DNA from: a virus
Virus record (IMG/VR): IMGVR_UViG_3300032046_000003
Coordinates: 114,281-178,280 of that record
DNA length: 64,000 bases
Direction: 5' to 3' (one strand)
Below the pieces are notes generated by a model, which was not told the origin of the DNA, did no database searches, and saw only the letters and a program-made list of their open reading frames with translations. A program made the translations under genes and the position numbers. This document shows, in pieces, positions 16,580 through 25,860 of the stretch (positions are counted from its first letter, which is position 1; each line of letters opens with the position of its first letter).

Positions 16580-17605
16580 ATGAAAATATTGTGGACTGGA
16601 GATAGAGGATTTATTGCTGGTTATGCTATTCAAAAGCTTTTAAACGAAGGTCATGAAGTGTTTGGAGTTGACAATGATTGGAAATATGGACCTGTAAAGA
16701 AAAGCTATGATGATTTTCAATTATATCATCACTATAAATTTGATTGTAAAGACAAAGACAAGTTAAAAGAATTGGTAATGGATAATAATATTGATGTATT
16801 GGTGTTAGGAGCAGCTATAATTGGTGGAATATCTTTATTTCACGAACTTGCATATGATTTAATGTCAGAAAATGAAAAATTAACGGCTACAGGATTTGAT
16901 ATTGCAGTAGATGCATACAAAGACAACAAATTAAAGCAAGTATTAGCAATATCATCAAGTATGGTATTTGAATCTGCTAACACATTCCCATCAAAAGAAG
17001 GTGATCAGTTTATTTGTCCACCACCATTATCGACATATGGATTTCAAAAATTAGCAGTTGAATATTTCGCTAAAGGAGCAAGACAACAATATGATTTGCC
17101 AGTCACTATAGTTAGACCATTTAATTGCGTAGGAGTTGGAGAACAAAAAGCTTTGATAGATAAAAAAATATTGAGTGGTAATGTTAATTTAGCAATGAGT
17201 CACGTGGTGTCCGATTTAATTCAGAAAATATTTAAAGGACAAAATCCATTACACATATTAGGAAATGGTAATCAAATAAGACATTATACTTATGGAGGCG
17301 ATTTAGCGAATGGAATATATAAGGCAATCACAGTTCCACGAGCGTTAAATGACGATTTCAATCTATCAACTGACAAAGGACATTCTGTTTTAGAGTTAGC
17401 AAAAATTATATGGGATAAGATTAAGCCTGGAGAAGAATTTAAATATATTTCAGATGCTCCATTTTTATACGATGTTCAAAAGAGAGTTCCTAACACTGAA
17501 AAGGCTAAAGCTATTTTGAATTTCGATGCAGGCACATCTCTTGAAACCGCTTTGGATGAAATAATCCCTTGGGTAAAGAAAGCCGTAGAAGATGACGTTA
17601 TATGA
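16580..17605 (+). CDS. NAD-dependent sugar epimerase/dehydratase (extended SDR)
   Basis: 341 aa. TGDRGFIAGYA near the N-terminus is the NAD-binding TGxxGxxG variant. SSSMVFE and YGFQKLAVE carry the catalytic Ser and YxxxK, and RPFNCVGVGE follows. It probably epimerises or dehydrates a nucleotide sugar such as the product of the preceding dehydrogenase. The exact sugar is unknown. Confidence 0.88.
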   Translation: MKILWTGDRGFIAGYAIQKLLNEGHEVFGVDNDWKYGPVKKSYDDFQLYHHYKFDCKDKDKLKELVMDNNIDVLVLGAAIIGGISLFHELAYDLMSENEKLTATGFDIAVDAYKDNKLKQVLAISSSMVFESANTFPSKEGDQFICPPPLSTYGFQKLAVEYFAKGARQQYDLPVTIVRPFNCVGVGEQKALIDKKILSGNVNLAMSHVVSDLIQKIFKGQNPLHILGNGNQIRHYTYGGDLANGIYKAITVPRALNDDFNLSTDKGHSVLELAKIIWDKIKPGEEFKYISDAPFLYDVQKRVPNTEKAKAILNFDAGTSLETALDEIIPWVKKAVEDDVI

Positions 17606-18155
17606 TGATTTTAAAGTTATAGAAAGTGAAGTTTTAAATTGCAGTAAGTGTGAAAGATTAAGATCAGTTACTCCCAATCAAATGCCTCACATATTCTATG
17701 GGAATATAGACGACATAAAGCTTGTAATTGTTGGTAGGAATCCTGGTCTTGAAAATGACACTTCTAAAATTTCAAAAGAAAATTTCATGGATTATTATAG
17801 AGAGAAATGGCTAGAGTGTAAAATAGGAAAGTATTTAAGAGAAAAACTTGGAGATGAAGTGATTTTGAAGAAAATGTTTTTTACTAATATATGTAAATGT
17901 TCATCACCAGACAACAGCGCATTATTAGAAGAAGAGAAAACAAATTGTTTAGAGTTTCTTAAGAGACAAATTAATTTAATAAAGCCTAAAATAATAATAG
18001 CTCTAGGGTCAGATGCTAAAAAAGCAGTCAGTTCAATAGGATATAATTGTTCAACTCATTATTTATATCATCCAACTTTTTTTTTGTATAAACACGACAA
18101 AACATTAATTCATCAACAAGACTGCAGTTTAAATCTCATAAAAGGTGTATTATAA
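17592..18155 (+). CDS. Uracil-DNA glycosylase, Fe-S family 4-like
   Basis: 187 aa. Motif 1 VGRNPGLEND corresponds to GEAPGxxED, and motif 2 is YHPT (HPS/T). Four cysteines in the family-4 spacing (CSKC, then CKC and NCLEF) would hold a 4Fe-4S cluster. It removes uracil from DNA. Together with the pyrophosphatase and dCMP deaminase it suggests that dU control matters for this phage. Motif 1 has Arg-Asn where Glu-Ala is usual, so it could act on another base. Confidence 0.78.
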   Translation: MTLYDDFKVIESEVLNCSKCERLRSVTPNQMPHIFYGNIDDIKLVIVGRNPGLENDTSKISKENFMDYYREKWLECKIGKYLREKLGDEVILKKMFFTNICKCSSPDNSALLEEEKTNCLEFLKRQINLIKPKIIIALGSDAKKAVSSIGYNCSTHYLYHPTFFLYKHDKTLIHQQDCSLNLIKGVL

Positions 18156-18156
18156 T
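18128..18156 (+). promoter_or_regulatory. Possible internal promoter
   Basis: TTTAAA at 18128-18133, 17 bp ending GGTGTAT, TATAAT at 18151-18156. It lies inside the end of the glycosylase gene. Spacing and -10 box agree with the other promoters; the -35 box is intermediate between the two classes. Confidence 0.5.
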
Positions 18157-18159
18157 ATA

Positions 18160-18822
18160 TTGAGTAAAACACAACAAACCTCATCACTAAGAAGCTCTCT
18201 CTCAAAAATAGATTTAGACCCAGGTTATTTTTGTAAGTTTGTAAAAGATCAGTTTGTAAGAAATTTTATTAAGCAGACAACTAATCCAAAAATATTAGAT
18301 ATTGGTTGTGATACATGTTATATAGCTGGATTATTGAATTATGATAAGTTTAAATTTTCATATTTGGGATTAGATATAGAAGATAGAGTTTGCAAAGAAC
18401 ATTTTAAAGGTAAAAATCAACAATTTAAAATAATGAAGGATATAAGTGATATTTATAAGTTAGACCAATATGATATAATCTTATTGTTGGATGTAATTGA
18501 GCATATGAAAAATAAAGAGCAAGGATTTGAATTAATAGATATGTGTTTTGATAAACTCAAGAAAGGCGGCAAATTAATAATAAGCACTCCAAACCAATTA
18601 GGCAAAAAAGTGAATTGGCCTAAATATCATAAATTTGAATATACTTTTAAAGAGATAATGAATCATTGTGAGCATAAATTAATTACATGTTTTGGTTGGA
18701 GCATGGATGACGATTTGTTTAAAATTAGTTGTGGAATATTGCCAAAAGAAGTTAAAAGGGTTTTGCATGCAATTAATAATCCAGATTTAAGCAGGGATGT
18801 GTTATACGTATATGAAAAATGA
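18160..18822 (+). CDS. Class I SAM-dependent methyltransferase
   Basis: About 220 aa. Motif I ILDIGCDTCYIAGLL, acidic LGLDIED, then IILLLDVIEHMKN (motif IV) and GGKLIISTPNQLGKK are the UbiE/Methyltransf_11 pattern. The substrate is not clear; being among sugar and nucleotide genes, it could methylate a sugar or a nucleotide. The start is uncertain: GTG 18145 or TTG 18160, the latter near the predicted transcription start of the internal promoter. Confidence 0.78.
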   Translation: MSKTQQTSSLRSSLSKIDLDPGYFCKFVKDQFVRNFIKQTTNPKILDIGCDTCYIAGLLNYDKFKFSYLGLDIEDRVCKEHFKGKNQQFKIMKDISDIYKLDQYDIILLLDVIEHMKNKEQGFELIDMCFDKLKKGGKLIISTPNQLGKKVNWPKYHKFEYTFKEIMNHCEHKLITCFGWSMDDDLFKISCGILPKEVKRVLHAINNPDLSRDVLYVYEK

Positions 18823-19333
18823 CATAATAATTTTTGAAGGTCCAGATAGATGTGGCAAAACAGAAATAGCAAAGAATCTTGCAGACATATTGGATTATCA
18901 ATATTTTAAGAACACAGAAGAGCACAATAACTTTAAAAAAGGTTCTTTTAATGTTTCAATTGAATTAAAATATATTACAAGCCTTCTATCAAACATTGAG
19001 GTAAAAGGCAATGGAATAATTTTTGATAGATTTTTTATATCAGAATATGTATATGCAAAAATGTATAAAAGGTCATTAAATTTAAAAGAGATAAAACATT
19101 ATGATTCATTATATGCAAAATCTAATGCTAAAATAATCTATTGCTATAAAGATAAGTATAGAACTTATGATGATGAAATAATAGACATTAAACATATAAA
19201 CAAAATAAAAAAGTTATATGAGCAATATTTTAATAAAACTGAGATTAAAGTTTTTAAACTTAAAACCGATGATGAAGATTTGATTAATCAATTAGCTGTG
19301 ATAATATCGTGGTTAAAGAATGGCAAAAAATGA
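18812..19333 (+). CDS. Thymidylate-kinase-like dNMP kinase
   Basis: 173 aa from ATG 18812. P-loop FEGPDRCGKTEIAK near the N-terminus and IIFDRFFISEYVY (DR(Y/F) motif) are typical of thymidylate kinases. The LID-type basic segment is reduced (CYKDKYRTYDDE). It would phosphorylate a deoxynucleoside monophosphate. Its position next to a glycosyltransferase and a dCMP-hydroxymethylase-like gene suggests a modified nucleotide as substrate. Confidence 0.78.
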   Translation: MKNDIIIFEGPDRCGKTEIAKNLADILDYQYFKNTEEHNNFKKGSFNVSIELKYITSLLSNIEVKGNGIIFDRFFISEYVYAKMYKRSLNLKEIKHYDSLYAKSNAKIIYCYKDKYRTYDDEIIDIKHINKIKKLYEQYFNKTEIKVFKLKTDDEDLINQLAVIISWLKNGKK

Positions 19334-20541
19334 ACATATTATACATATTACAACAATCAATATATAATAAAAATAAGAAATGGATAAGCAGTGACAGTAA
19401 TATACAAATGATGAGAGGCATCCTGAGCGAATTGATTGAAAAGACAGATTGGAATTTTTATGTATTAATTGCTGAATTAGAGAATTTTGCAGATATTAAA
19501 GATTATAAAGAAATTTTTGACAATGAAAGAGTTCATTTTATTCCCTATAAATTTCCAGTAGATGCCTTTTTACTTAGACAACACTTCAACACAACTGAAT
19601 TCGATCTATTATTTAGATATGGATTGCCTAAAATAGATATTATATGGAACAATATAGCTGAAATTTCTAGGAACATAAAAACCTATTTAAAGTTTAATGT
19701 CAAAGACAATATTAAACTAATAACTTGTTGTTATTGGTTGGACACTCCAATGATAAAAGGACAAAATAAAGTTGATATTGATATATCATATGATTGGAGA
19801 CAATTTGATGGATTTGAGTGTTCTGATTTATGCGTGTTTACTTGTAAATCAACTTTTAATGCATTTTTAAATAATGCAAAGCTTAAATTCAATAATAAAT
19901 TTATAAAGAAAATAGCTAACAAATCTACTATATGGGATTTTGGCTATTCAATAAAAGAGTTAAATCAATATAAGGTCTCAAATGTGTTTGAAAAGCCAAC
20001 TATAATGTTTTTAAATAGATTAAGTGAAATAAATTACACAAAACATATGGAGTTTATAAAAGCAATAAATAGGCTAGCTAAAAAGAGAAGTGATTTTCAA
20101 GTAGTGTTCACTAATCCAAGCATGAAGGTCGACTTTGAAGAGTTAAATAAAAGTGTTAGCAATATATTTCTATATTCAACAAAGCCATTAAACAGAGAAC
20201 AATATATAAAATTATTATGGGGTGGAGTGATTTCAGTCCATCTATATACAAAAGAACTGTATGGCGGTTGTGCATCAAGAGAAGCAATAGAGTGCAACAA
20301 TATAATAGTTACTCCAAAAGTATTTGAATATAGACAAATTTTAGGAGAAAATTATCCATTCTATGTTAAGCCAGGAATAAGTGAAGAGTATAAGGACCTT
20401 GATAAGATTTTAAACAAGGCATTAGACGGATATAAAAATTTTATTAAGAGCAATAAATTTAAACAGATATTGGAAAGAAATAGAAATAGCTCATTTGAGA
20501 AAATATCAAACAGAGTTATAAAGGATATAAAAGGTTTATGA
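19330..20541 (+). CDS. Glycosyltransferase, GT-B (group 1-like)
   Basis: 403 aa from ATG 19330, overlapping the kinase stop. The C-terminal half has TIMFLNRLSEINYTKHMEF, then ELYGGCASREAIECNNIIVT, which is the GT4-like donor-binding EAhacG(x)PVI region. The N-terminal half is poorly conserved. The gene is wedged between a nucleotide kinase and the thymidylate-synthase relative, both by overlap, so modified DNA or a nucleotide could be the acceptor instead of surface glycan. That is inference. Confidence 0.7.
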   Translation: MNILYILQQSIYNKNKKWISSDSNIQMMRGILSELIEKTDWNFYVLIAELENFADIKDYKEIFDNERVHFIPYKFPVDAFLLRQHFNTTEFDLLFRYGLPKIDIIWNNIAEISRNIKTYLKFNVKDNIKLITCCYWLDTPMIKGQNKVDIDISYDWRQFDGFECSDLCVFTCKSTFNAFLNNAKLKFNNKFIKKIANKSTIWDFGYSIKELNQYKVSNVFEKPTIMFLNRLSEINYTKHMEFIKAINRLAKKRSDFQVVFTNPSMKVDFEELNKSVSNIFLYSTKPLNREQYIKLLWGGVISVHLYTKELYGGCASREAIECNNIIVTPKVFEYRQILGENYPFYVKPGISEEYKDLDKILNKALDGYKNFIKSNKFKQILERNRNSSFEKISNRVIKDIKGL

Positions 20542-21374
20542 GCAATAAGGACGTTTTTGTAAAAATATTCAAAGATTTAGATGATGCAAAAACATATAGT
20601 CCTAGAAATTTAAAAGTAAAAGAGATAGTTAATTACAACTTCACCATAGAGAATCCTTATGATAGAATAATGAACTTTGAAGGCAGGAACATTAATTTAA
20701 AATATATCATCGCAGAGCTATGCTGGTACTTACGAGGTGAACTCAAATTGGATGGTATAGATAACTATTCAAAATTCTGGCTTAATGTCTGTGGTAAAAA
20801 AGGTCAGCTTAATTCGAATTATGGGCATTATATATTTAAAGAGAAGCAACTTTTCAACAATGTAATAGATAGACTCAAAAAAGACATGTTCTCAAGACAA
20901 GCAGTTATCATTATAAATAGACTAAGTGTTATAATGAATAATGATACAAAAGATCAGATATGCACAACATCGTTGCAGTTTTTGATAAGAGACAATAAGC
21001 TTCATATGATAGTTAATATGAGGTCAAATGATTTGATTTTTGGGTTAGGCAACGACTTGCCATTCTTTACTATATTGCAAGAACTTGTATTAGAGATTTT
21101 AAAAAAATATTATCCATCTTTATATATGGGAAACTATTACCATAATGATGGTAGTCTACATATTTATGAAAGACATTTTCAAATGGTTAAAGATGTTATA
21201 AAAAATGATAAATATGACTCAATAGCATTTCCAAAAATTAATGGTTATAAGGAAGCCATGTATATTATCAACAATTTAGGTTCAATTGAGCAGAAAATTA
21301 GACAAGGAAAGGACATTAAATGTGATGATGAGTTTAAATTTACTCGTCAATGTATTATGATATTAAAAACATGA
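20538..21374 (+). CDS. Thymidylate synthase family, probable dCMP hydroxymethylase
   Basis: 278 aa. A gapless alignment to E. coli ThyA (from memory) gives catalytic Cys in QICTTSLQF, Arg-Ser in NMRSNDLIFG, then GLGNDLPFF. At the position of ThyA Asn177, which selects uracil, this protein has Asp, as T4 dCMP hydroxymethylase does. The dUMP-binding His-x-Tyr (SLHIYERH) is kept. A dCMP substrate, giving 5-hydroxymethyl- or 5-methyl-dCMP, is therefore the likelier reading. Neighbouring kinase, glycosyltransferase and pyrophosphatase genes support a modified-cytosine pathway. Ordinary thymidylate synthase remains possible. Confidence 0.8.
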   Translation: MSNKDVFVKIFKDLDDAKTYSPRNLKVKEIVNYNFTIENPYDRIMNFEGRNINLKYIIAELCWYLRGELKLDGIDNYSKFWLNVCGKKGQLNSNYGHYIFKEKQLFNNVIDRLKKDMFSRQAVIIINRLSVIMNNDTKDQICTTSLQFLIRDNKLHMIVNMRSNDLIFGLGNDLPFFTILQELVLEILKKYYPSLYMGNYYHNDGSLHIYERHFQMVKDVIKNDKYDSIAFPKINGYKEAMYIINNLGSIEQKIRQGKDIKCDDEFKFTRQCIMILKT

Positions 21375-21784
21375 AAGATAGAGATAAGCTTTTTATAGAT
21401 ATTGCCAAAAGAGTATCTGAAATGTCATATGCTAAAAGAAATAAAGTTGGTGGCATACTAGTAAAAGATAAAAACATAATATCTTTTGGATGGAATGGGA
21501 CTCCAACTGGCTTTAATAATAAATGTGAAGATGATAAAAACATGACTCTACCAGAAGTTATCCACGCCGAAATGAATATATATGCAAAATTAGCAAGAAA
21601 TGGTGGCTCAGCTAAAGGCTCTGTTTTATATTTAACATTATCACCATGTTATGAATGTGGAAAACTTATTATTCAATCAGGAACAAAAAGAGTGGTATAT
21701 TTAGAACAGTATAGGAATCCAGAGCCAATAAAATTTTTATTGAAAGCTGGCGTTAAATGTGTTCAATACAAGGAGAAAAAATGA
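21371..21784 (+). CDS. dCMP deaminase
   Basis: 137 aa from ATG 21371 (ATGA overlap). Zinc-site motifs VIHAEMNIYAKLA (HAE) and TLSPCYECGKLI (PCxxC), with NGTPTGFNN, are the ComEB/dCMP deaminase signature. It converts dCMP to dUMP for dTTP synthesis, drawing down unmodified cytosine nucleotides. It lies between the TS-like gene and the polymerase in one operon. Confidence 0.9.
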   Translation: MKDRDKLFIDIAKRVSEMSYAKRNKVGGILVKDKNIISFGWNGTPTGFNNKCEDDKNMTLPEVIHAEMNIYAKLARNGGSAKGSVLYLTLSPCYECGKLIIQSGTKRVVYLEQYRNPEPIKFLLKAGVKCVQYKEKK

Positions 21785-24531
21785 AAGATTTCGTTCATCT
21801 TCATGTGCATTCTGAATATTCAATATTAGATTCAGCTGCAAAAATAAGAGATGTAATAGATAAGTGTGGAAAATTAGGCCAAAAGGCTGTAGCGTTTACT
21901 GAACATGGCAATATAAATAGCGCACTAAGAGCGTATCTTTATGCAAAGTCTAAAAATATCAAATATATACCAGGAGTAGAAGCGTATATTGTTGATGATA
22001 TGACTAAAAAAGGTTCTGATGAAGAAGAAGACGAATTTGGCAAAAAGAAGAGACCTAAGAAAAATCACATAGTTCTTTTAGCTAAAAATGATATAGGATT
22101 TAAAAATTTATTAAAAATAACTTCATTTGGCTATATAGATGGATTTTATTATAAGCCAAGAATAGACCTCAATTTAATTGAAAAATATAAAGAAGGCATA
22201 GTGGTTTTATCAGCTTGTGTATTTGGAATTATAGCAGATAAGATTCTATATTCAACAGAGCAAGATCTGCAAAACACTGTTGTTAAGTTTAAGAATATGT
22301 TTGGTGATGATTTTTATTTAGAGATTCAGCCTCATAATTTTAAAGAGCAAATAGTGGTTAATAAGAAAATAATAGAGCTTTCAAAAAAACACAATATAAA
22401 ATTAGTGGCCACAAATGATGTTCATTATACAAATGAAGGCGATCACATTGCTCAACAGTTTTTAACGATGTTAAACATGAAAATTGCTATCAGTCAATAT
22501 GATAAAAGTAGATTAAACAATAACACTGGATTTCATTTTAAAACTAGAGAAGAAATGTTTAATGATTTTATGGTTAATCATAAAGAAAATGAAATTGAAA
22601 TTAATGAAGCACTAGATAACTCAAATTTAATAGCTGATAAGGTTAATGTTGCTATAGACACTAAAACATATAAACTCCCAAAATTCACTCATATAGATGT
22701 TGATAAGACGCTTCAGGATTTGATACATTCAAGATGGGATAAAATAAGCGTAGACATGGAACCATCAAAGATTCCTCTTTATGTTCATAGAATAAGACAC
22801 GAATATAAGATTATAAAAGAGAAAAATCTCTTAGATTTCTTATATATTATATATGATGTGGTTTTATGGGCAAATAAAAATGGCGTTATGACTGGTGTTG
22901 GTAGAGGATCAGCATGCGGAAGTCTACTGTGTTATTTATTAGATATAACCAAAATTGACCCAATACAACATGATTTGTTATTTGAAAGGTTTATAAATGC
23001 CAATAGAATGGAAATGCCTGACATAGACATAGACTTTGACCATAGATACAGATATAAAATAAAAGAATATTTAGTGTCAAAATATGGTGAACAATGTGTG
23101 TCTTCTATAGGAGCTTTCAGCACATTTCAACCTAGAGGTTTATTAAAAGATTTGGCAAGAGTATATGAATTGCCATTAGACGAAATTGATGCTGTAACAA
23201 AAACAATTCCATTTGATGCAGATGATTTTGATAAAGCGTTAAATGTTCCACAAGTTAGTGAATATTTTAAAAAATATCCACATCTATTGCCAATAGCAAC
23301 AAGATTACAAGGTCAAATAAGACATTTTTCTACTCATGCTGCAGGATTAGCAATATCCAATAGAAGTTTATTTGAAAATGTTCCATTATGTAGATATAAA
23401 AACGAGTTAATAACAGGATGGGATGAAGGCGGAGAAGATATTAAATGTATATCAGAAATGAAAATAATGAAATTAGACTGTTTGGGGTTAGCAACACTAG
23501 GAACAATAAAAGATACGATTGATTTAATAAAACAAACTAAAAAGAAAGATTTATATGATTTCTTATTTTATAAATTACCTTTAAATGACCCAGAGGTTTT
23601 AAGACTAGCTCATAAAGCTGACACAACTGGTGTATTCCAATTTGAAAGTTATTCTATTAAAAATTTATTAGAAGAAGTAGGAATACAAGAATTCGAACAC
23701 TTAGTTGCTGTTAATGCTTTACATAGACCAGCGACATTAAGATCAGGATTTGCTAAAGAATATGCATTGAGAAAGAATAGAATCAAAGAAATAAAATATG
23801 TTCATTCATCACTAGAAAAGCCTCTTAGTAGAAGCTACGGACTAATGCTGTTTCAAGAAGATTCAATGAGAATAGCGAGAGATGTCGCAGGATATACATT
23901 AGAAGAAGCTGATGATTTAAGAAAAGTTACATCTAAAGGAGCTAAATTATATCAATTAGGCCAAGGACATTTAGTTGATGAAGCAAAACAAAGATTTTTA
24001 GATAGATGTGTTAAAAATGGAACAACATTGGATCAAGCAAAAGAGATATTTGGATTTATAGAAAAATTCTTAAGTTATTCATTTAATCGTTCTCACGCTG
24101 TAGCATATTCATATATAGCTTATCAATGTTTATATTTAAAGAGATATTATCCTTTAGAATATATGACTGCATTATTGAATAATTCTGGCAGTGAAGACGA
24201 CCTTAAACTTTATGCTAGAGAATGCAAAAAGATGAAGATAGTTATTCATTCACCTAGAATAAATGAAAGCAAATCAAAATTTGTTATTTTTGGTAGTGAG
24301 ATGTTGTGTGGATTTTCAATTGTTAAAAATGTTGGTGAAAAGGCTGCTGATAGCATAGTTCAAAATCAACCTTATAGAAATTATAAAGAATTCCTAGCCA
24401 AGGTTAATAGAAGAGTGGTTAATAAGAGAGTAATAGCCGCATTGAACAAATATAAGGTATTCAGTCAGTTTAGTGATTTTTCATTAGAACTTACTGAGAA
24501 AAAACCTTCTAAAAAAACTAAAATCGAGTGA
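21781..24531 (+). CDS. dnaE: DNA polymerase III alpha subunit (DnaE type, short)
   Basis: 916 aa C-family replicative polymerase, starting at ATG 21781 behind AAGGAG. PHP domain: HLHVHSEYSILDSA, EHGN, PGVEAYI, ATNDVHYT. Polymerase core: GVGRGSACGSL and the catalytic MPDIDIDFDHR, then FSTHAAG and VFQFES. Near the end, HhH segments (SRSYGLMLFQEDSM, NKRVIAALNKY). It stops about 250 residues short of cellular DnaE; the OB fold and the clamp- and tau-binding tail are absent. Proofreading would come from a separate enzyme. Confidence 0.95.
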   Translation: MKDFVHLHVHSEYSILDSAAKIRDVIDKCGKLGQKAVAFTEHGNINSALRAYLYAKSKNIKYIPGVEAYIVDDMTKKGSDEEEDEFGKKKRPKKNHIVLLAKNDIGFKNLLKITSFGYIDGFYYKPRIDLNLIEKYKEGIVVLSACVFGIIADKILYSTEQDLQNTVVKFKNMFGDDFYLEIQPHNFKEQIVVNKKIIELSKKHNIKLVATNDVHYTNEGDHIAQQFLTMLNMKIAISQYDKSRLNNNTGFHFKTREEMFNDFMVNHKENEIEINEALDNSNLIADKVNVAIDTKTYKLPKFTHIDVDKTLQDLIHSRWDKISVDMEPSKIPLYVHRIRHEYKIIKEKNLLDFLYIIYDVVLWANKNGVMTGVGRGSACGSLLCYLLDITKIDPIQHDLLFERFINANRMEMPDIDIDFDHRYRYKIKEYLVSKYGEQCVSSIGAFSTFQPRGLLKDLARVYELPLDEIDAVTKTIPFDADDFDKALNVPQVSEYFKKYPHLLPIATRLQGQIRHFSTHAAGLAISNRSLFENVPLCRYKNELITGWDEGGEDIKCISEMKIMKLDCLGLATLGTIKDTIDLIKQTKKKDLYDFLFYKLPLNDPEVLRLAHKADTTGVFQFESYSIKNLLEEVGIQEFEHLVAVNALHRPATLRSGFAKEYALRKNRIKEIKYVHSSLEKPLSRSYGLMLFQEDSMRIARDVAGYTLEEADDLRKVTSKGAKLYQLGQGHLVDEAKQRFLDRCVKNGTTLDQAKEIFGFIEKFLSYSFNRSHAVAYSYIAYQCLYLKRYYPLEYMTALLNNSGSEDDLKLYARECKKMKIVIHSPRINESKSKFVIFGSEMLCGFSIVKNVGEKAADSIVQNQPYRNYKEFLAKVNRRVVNKRVIAALNKYKVFSQFSDFSLELTEKKPSKKTKIE

Positions 24532-24539
24532 GTTATCAT

Positions 24540-24568
24540 TTTACGAAAGTGTAATTTCATGTTATAAT
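24540..24568 (+). promoter_or_regulatory. Promoter, TTTACA class (variant TTTACG)
   Basis: GTCAT-TTTACG at 24540-24545, 17 bp, TG-T extension, TATAAT at 24563-24568, upstream of recA. Confidence 0.75.
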
Positions 24569-24591
24569 ATATATAGAGGAGAGTGATAAAT

Positions 24592-25665
24592 TTGCCAAGA
24601 GGTAGAAAGAAGAAAATTGTAGAGCAGATTCCCATAAACAAATCATCGGAGGATAAACAAAAGCAGTCTAATACGTTAGTGGAATTGACCATGGAAGAAT
24701 TACTAAAATCAACAGATGACAAAAAAAAAGTTTTAGACACTTTAATGAGGGTTATAAATAAGCAGCATGGTAAGGGCATAATGACGACCGCGGACGACCC
24801 TAAATTAAAGATCAAATGCATTCCAACAGGCATTAGGACATTGGACGCCCTGTTGACTAGAGAAAATCAAGAAACCGGATTACCGATGGGCAGGACTATA
24901 GAATTGTATGGGCCTGAGCATTCAGGTAAAAGTACTATTGCCTTAAGATTTATTGCACAAGCGCAAAAATATGGATTTATGTGCGCTTATTTAGATAGCG
25001 AAAATGCATACGATGAAACTTGGGCAATTAAGCAAGGCGTAAACACTCAACTGCTTCAATATTCGCGATTAGAAAAAGACGACCCAGAATCCATAGAAAA
25101 AGATCCTGAGAAGATAAAGAAAATGCCCATGACATCAGGAGAGGTCTTGCAGTTAGTCAGGACCCTGGTAAAAAGCACAATATTCAAAATTGTAATAGTC
25201 GACTCAGTAGCCTCTTTAGTTCCAAGGAAAGAGCTGGAGGGCAATATAGAAGACAACCAAATGGCTCTGCTTGCCAGAGAGATGAGCAAAGGAATGAGAT
25301 GCTTAACTGCGGAAAATAAAACTCAAGGAACCATAATCATATTCATAAACCAGCTGAGAAGCAATATCGGTGTTATGTACGGCAATCCAAATGTTACACC
25401 CGGAGGAAGAGCCTTAAAATTCTTCGCGAGTTTAAGGATGAATGTGCGGTCAGGTGAATCATGGCCTAATAAAAAAGAAGCAGAAGCAAAAGAGGTTATT
25501 GTTAAGCTTGATAAGGACAAAATATTTGGCAAATGGGAACAGGACGAAAGGTTCTTTTTGTTCAGAGACGGGCATATAGATTTTAGAGAGGATTTAAAGA
25601 AAAAGATGAAAGGCACAGACGACGATCCTACGCCAGTTCCTGCCGATGAATCTGGCATTTTTTAA
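24592..25665 (+). CDS. recA: RecA/UvsX-like recombinase
   Basis: 357 aa. Walker A GPEHSGKST, then AYLDSENAYDETW, Walker B IVIVDSVASLVPR, then the L2-region FINQLRSNIGVMYGNP and TPGGRALKFFASLRM. It is a strand-exchange recombinase for phage recombination and repair. The N-terminal 60 residues are an extra charged extension. I choose TTG 24592, seven bases from GAGGAG, matching the layout of the similar leader at 62515; GTG 24583 overlaps the ribosome site. Confidence 0.93.
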   Translation: MPRGRKKKIVEQIPINKSSEDKQKQSNTLVELTMEELLKSTDDKKKVLDTLMRVINKQHGKGIMTTADDPKLKIKCIPTGIRTLDALLTRENQETGLPMGRTIELYGPEHSGKSTIALRFIAQAQKYGFMCAYLDSENAYDETWAIKQGVNTQLLQYSRLEKDDPESIEKDPEKIKKMPMTSGEVLQLVRTLVKSTIFKIVIVDSVASLVPRKELEGNIEDNQMALLAREMSKGMRCLTAENKTQGTIIIFINQLRSNIGVMYGNPNVTPGGRALKFFASLRMNVRSGESWPNKKEAEAKEVIVKLDKDKIFGKWEQDERFFLFRDGHIDFREDLKKKMKGTDDDPTPVPADESGIF

Positions 25666-25713
25666 TAATATAAAATAGCATTATGGCTATAGCTGTCTTT
25701 ATGGGAGGCGAAA

Positions 25714-25860
25714 ATGGAAAAATTAAATTGGCGCCAAAGAATAATGAAATGGCTTAAATGGATTATTTGTCGGCATGATTTCACGGACTGGGATTATTGG
25801 GAAGATTTTAAAACAAGAATATGCAGAAAATGTGGGGAAGAAGAAATAGAAGAAACATGA
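25714..25860 (+). CDS. Small CxxC/His protein
   Basis: 48 aa behind GGGAGGCG. CRHDF and CRKCGEEE suggest a small zinc knuckle. Its stop overlaps the next start as ATGA. No family is recognised. Confidence 0.6.
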   Translation: MEKLNWRQRIMKWLKWIICRHDFTDWDYWEDFKTRICRKCGEEEIEET

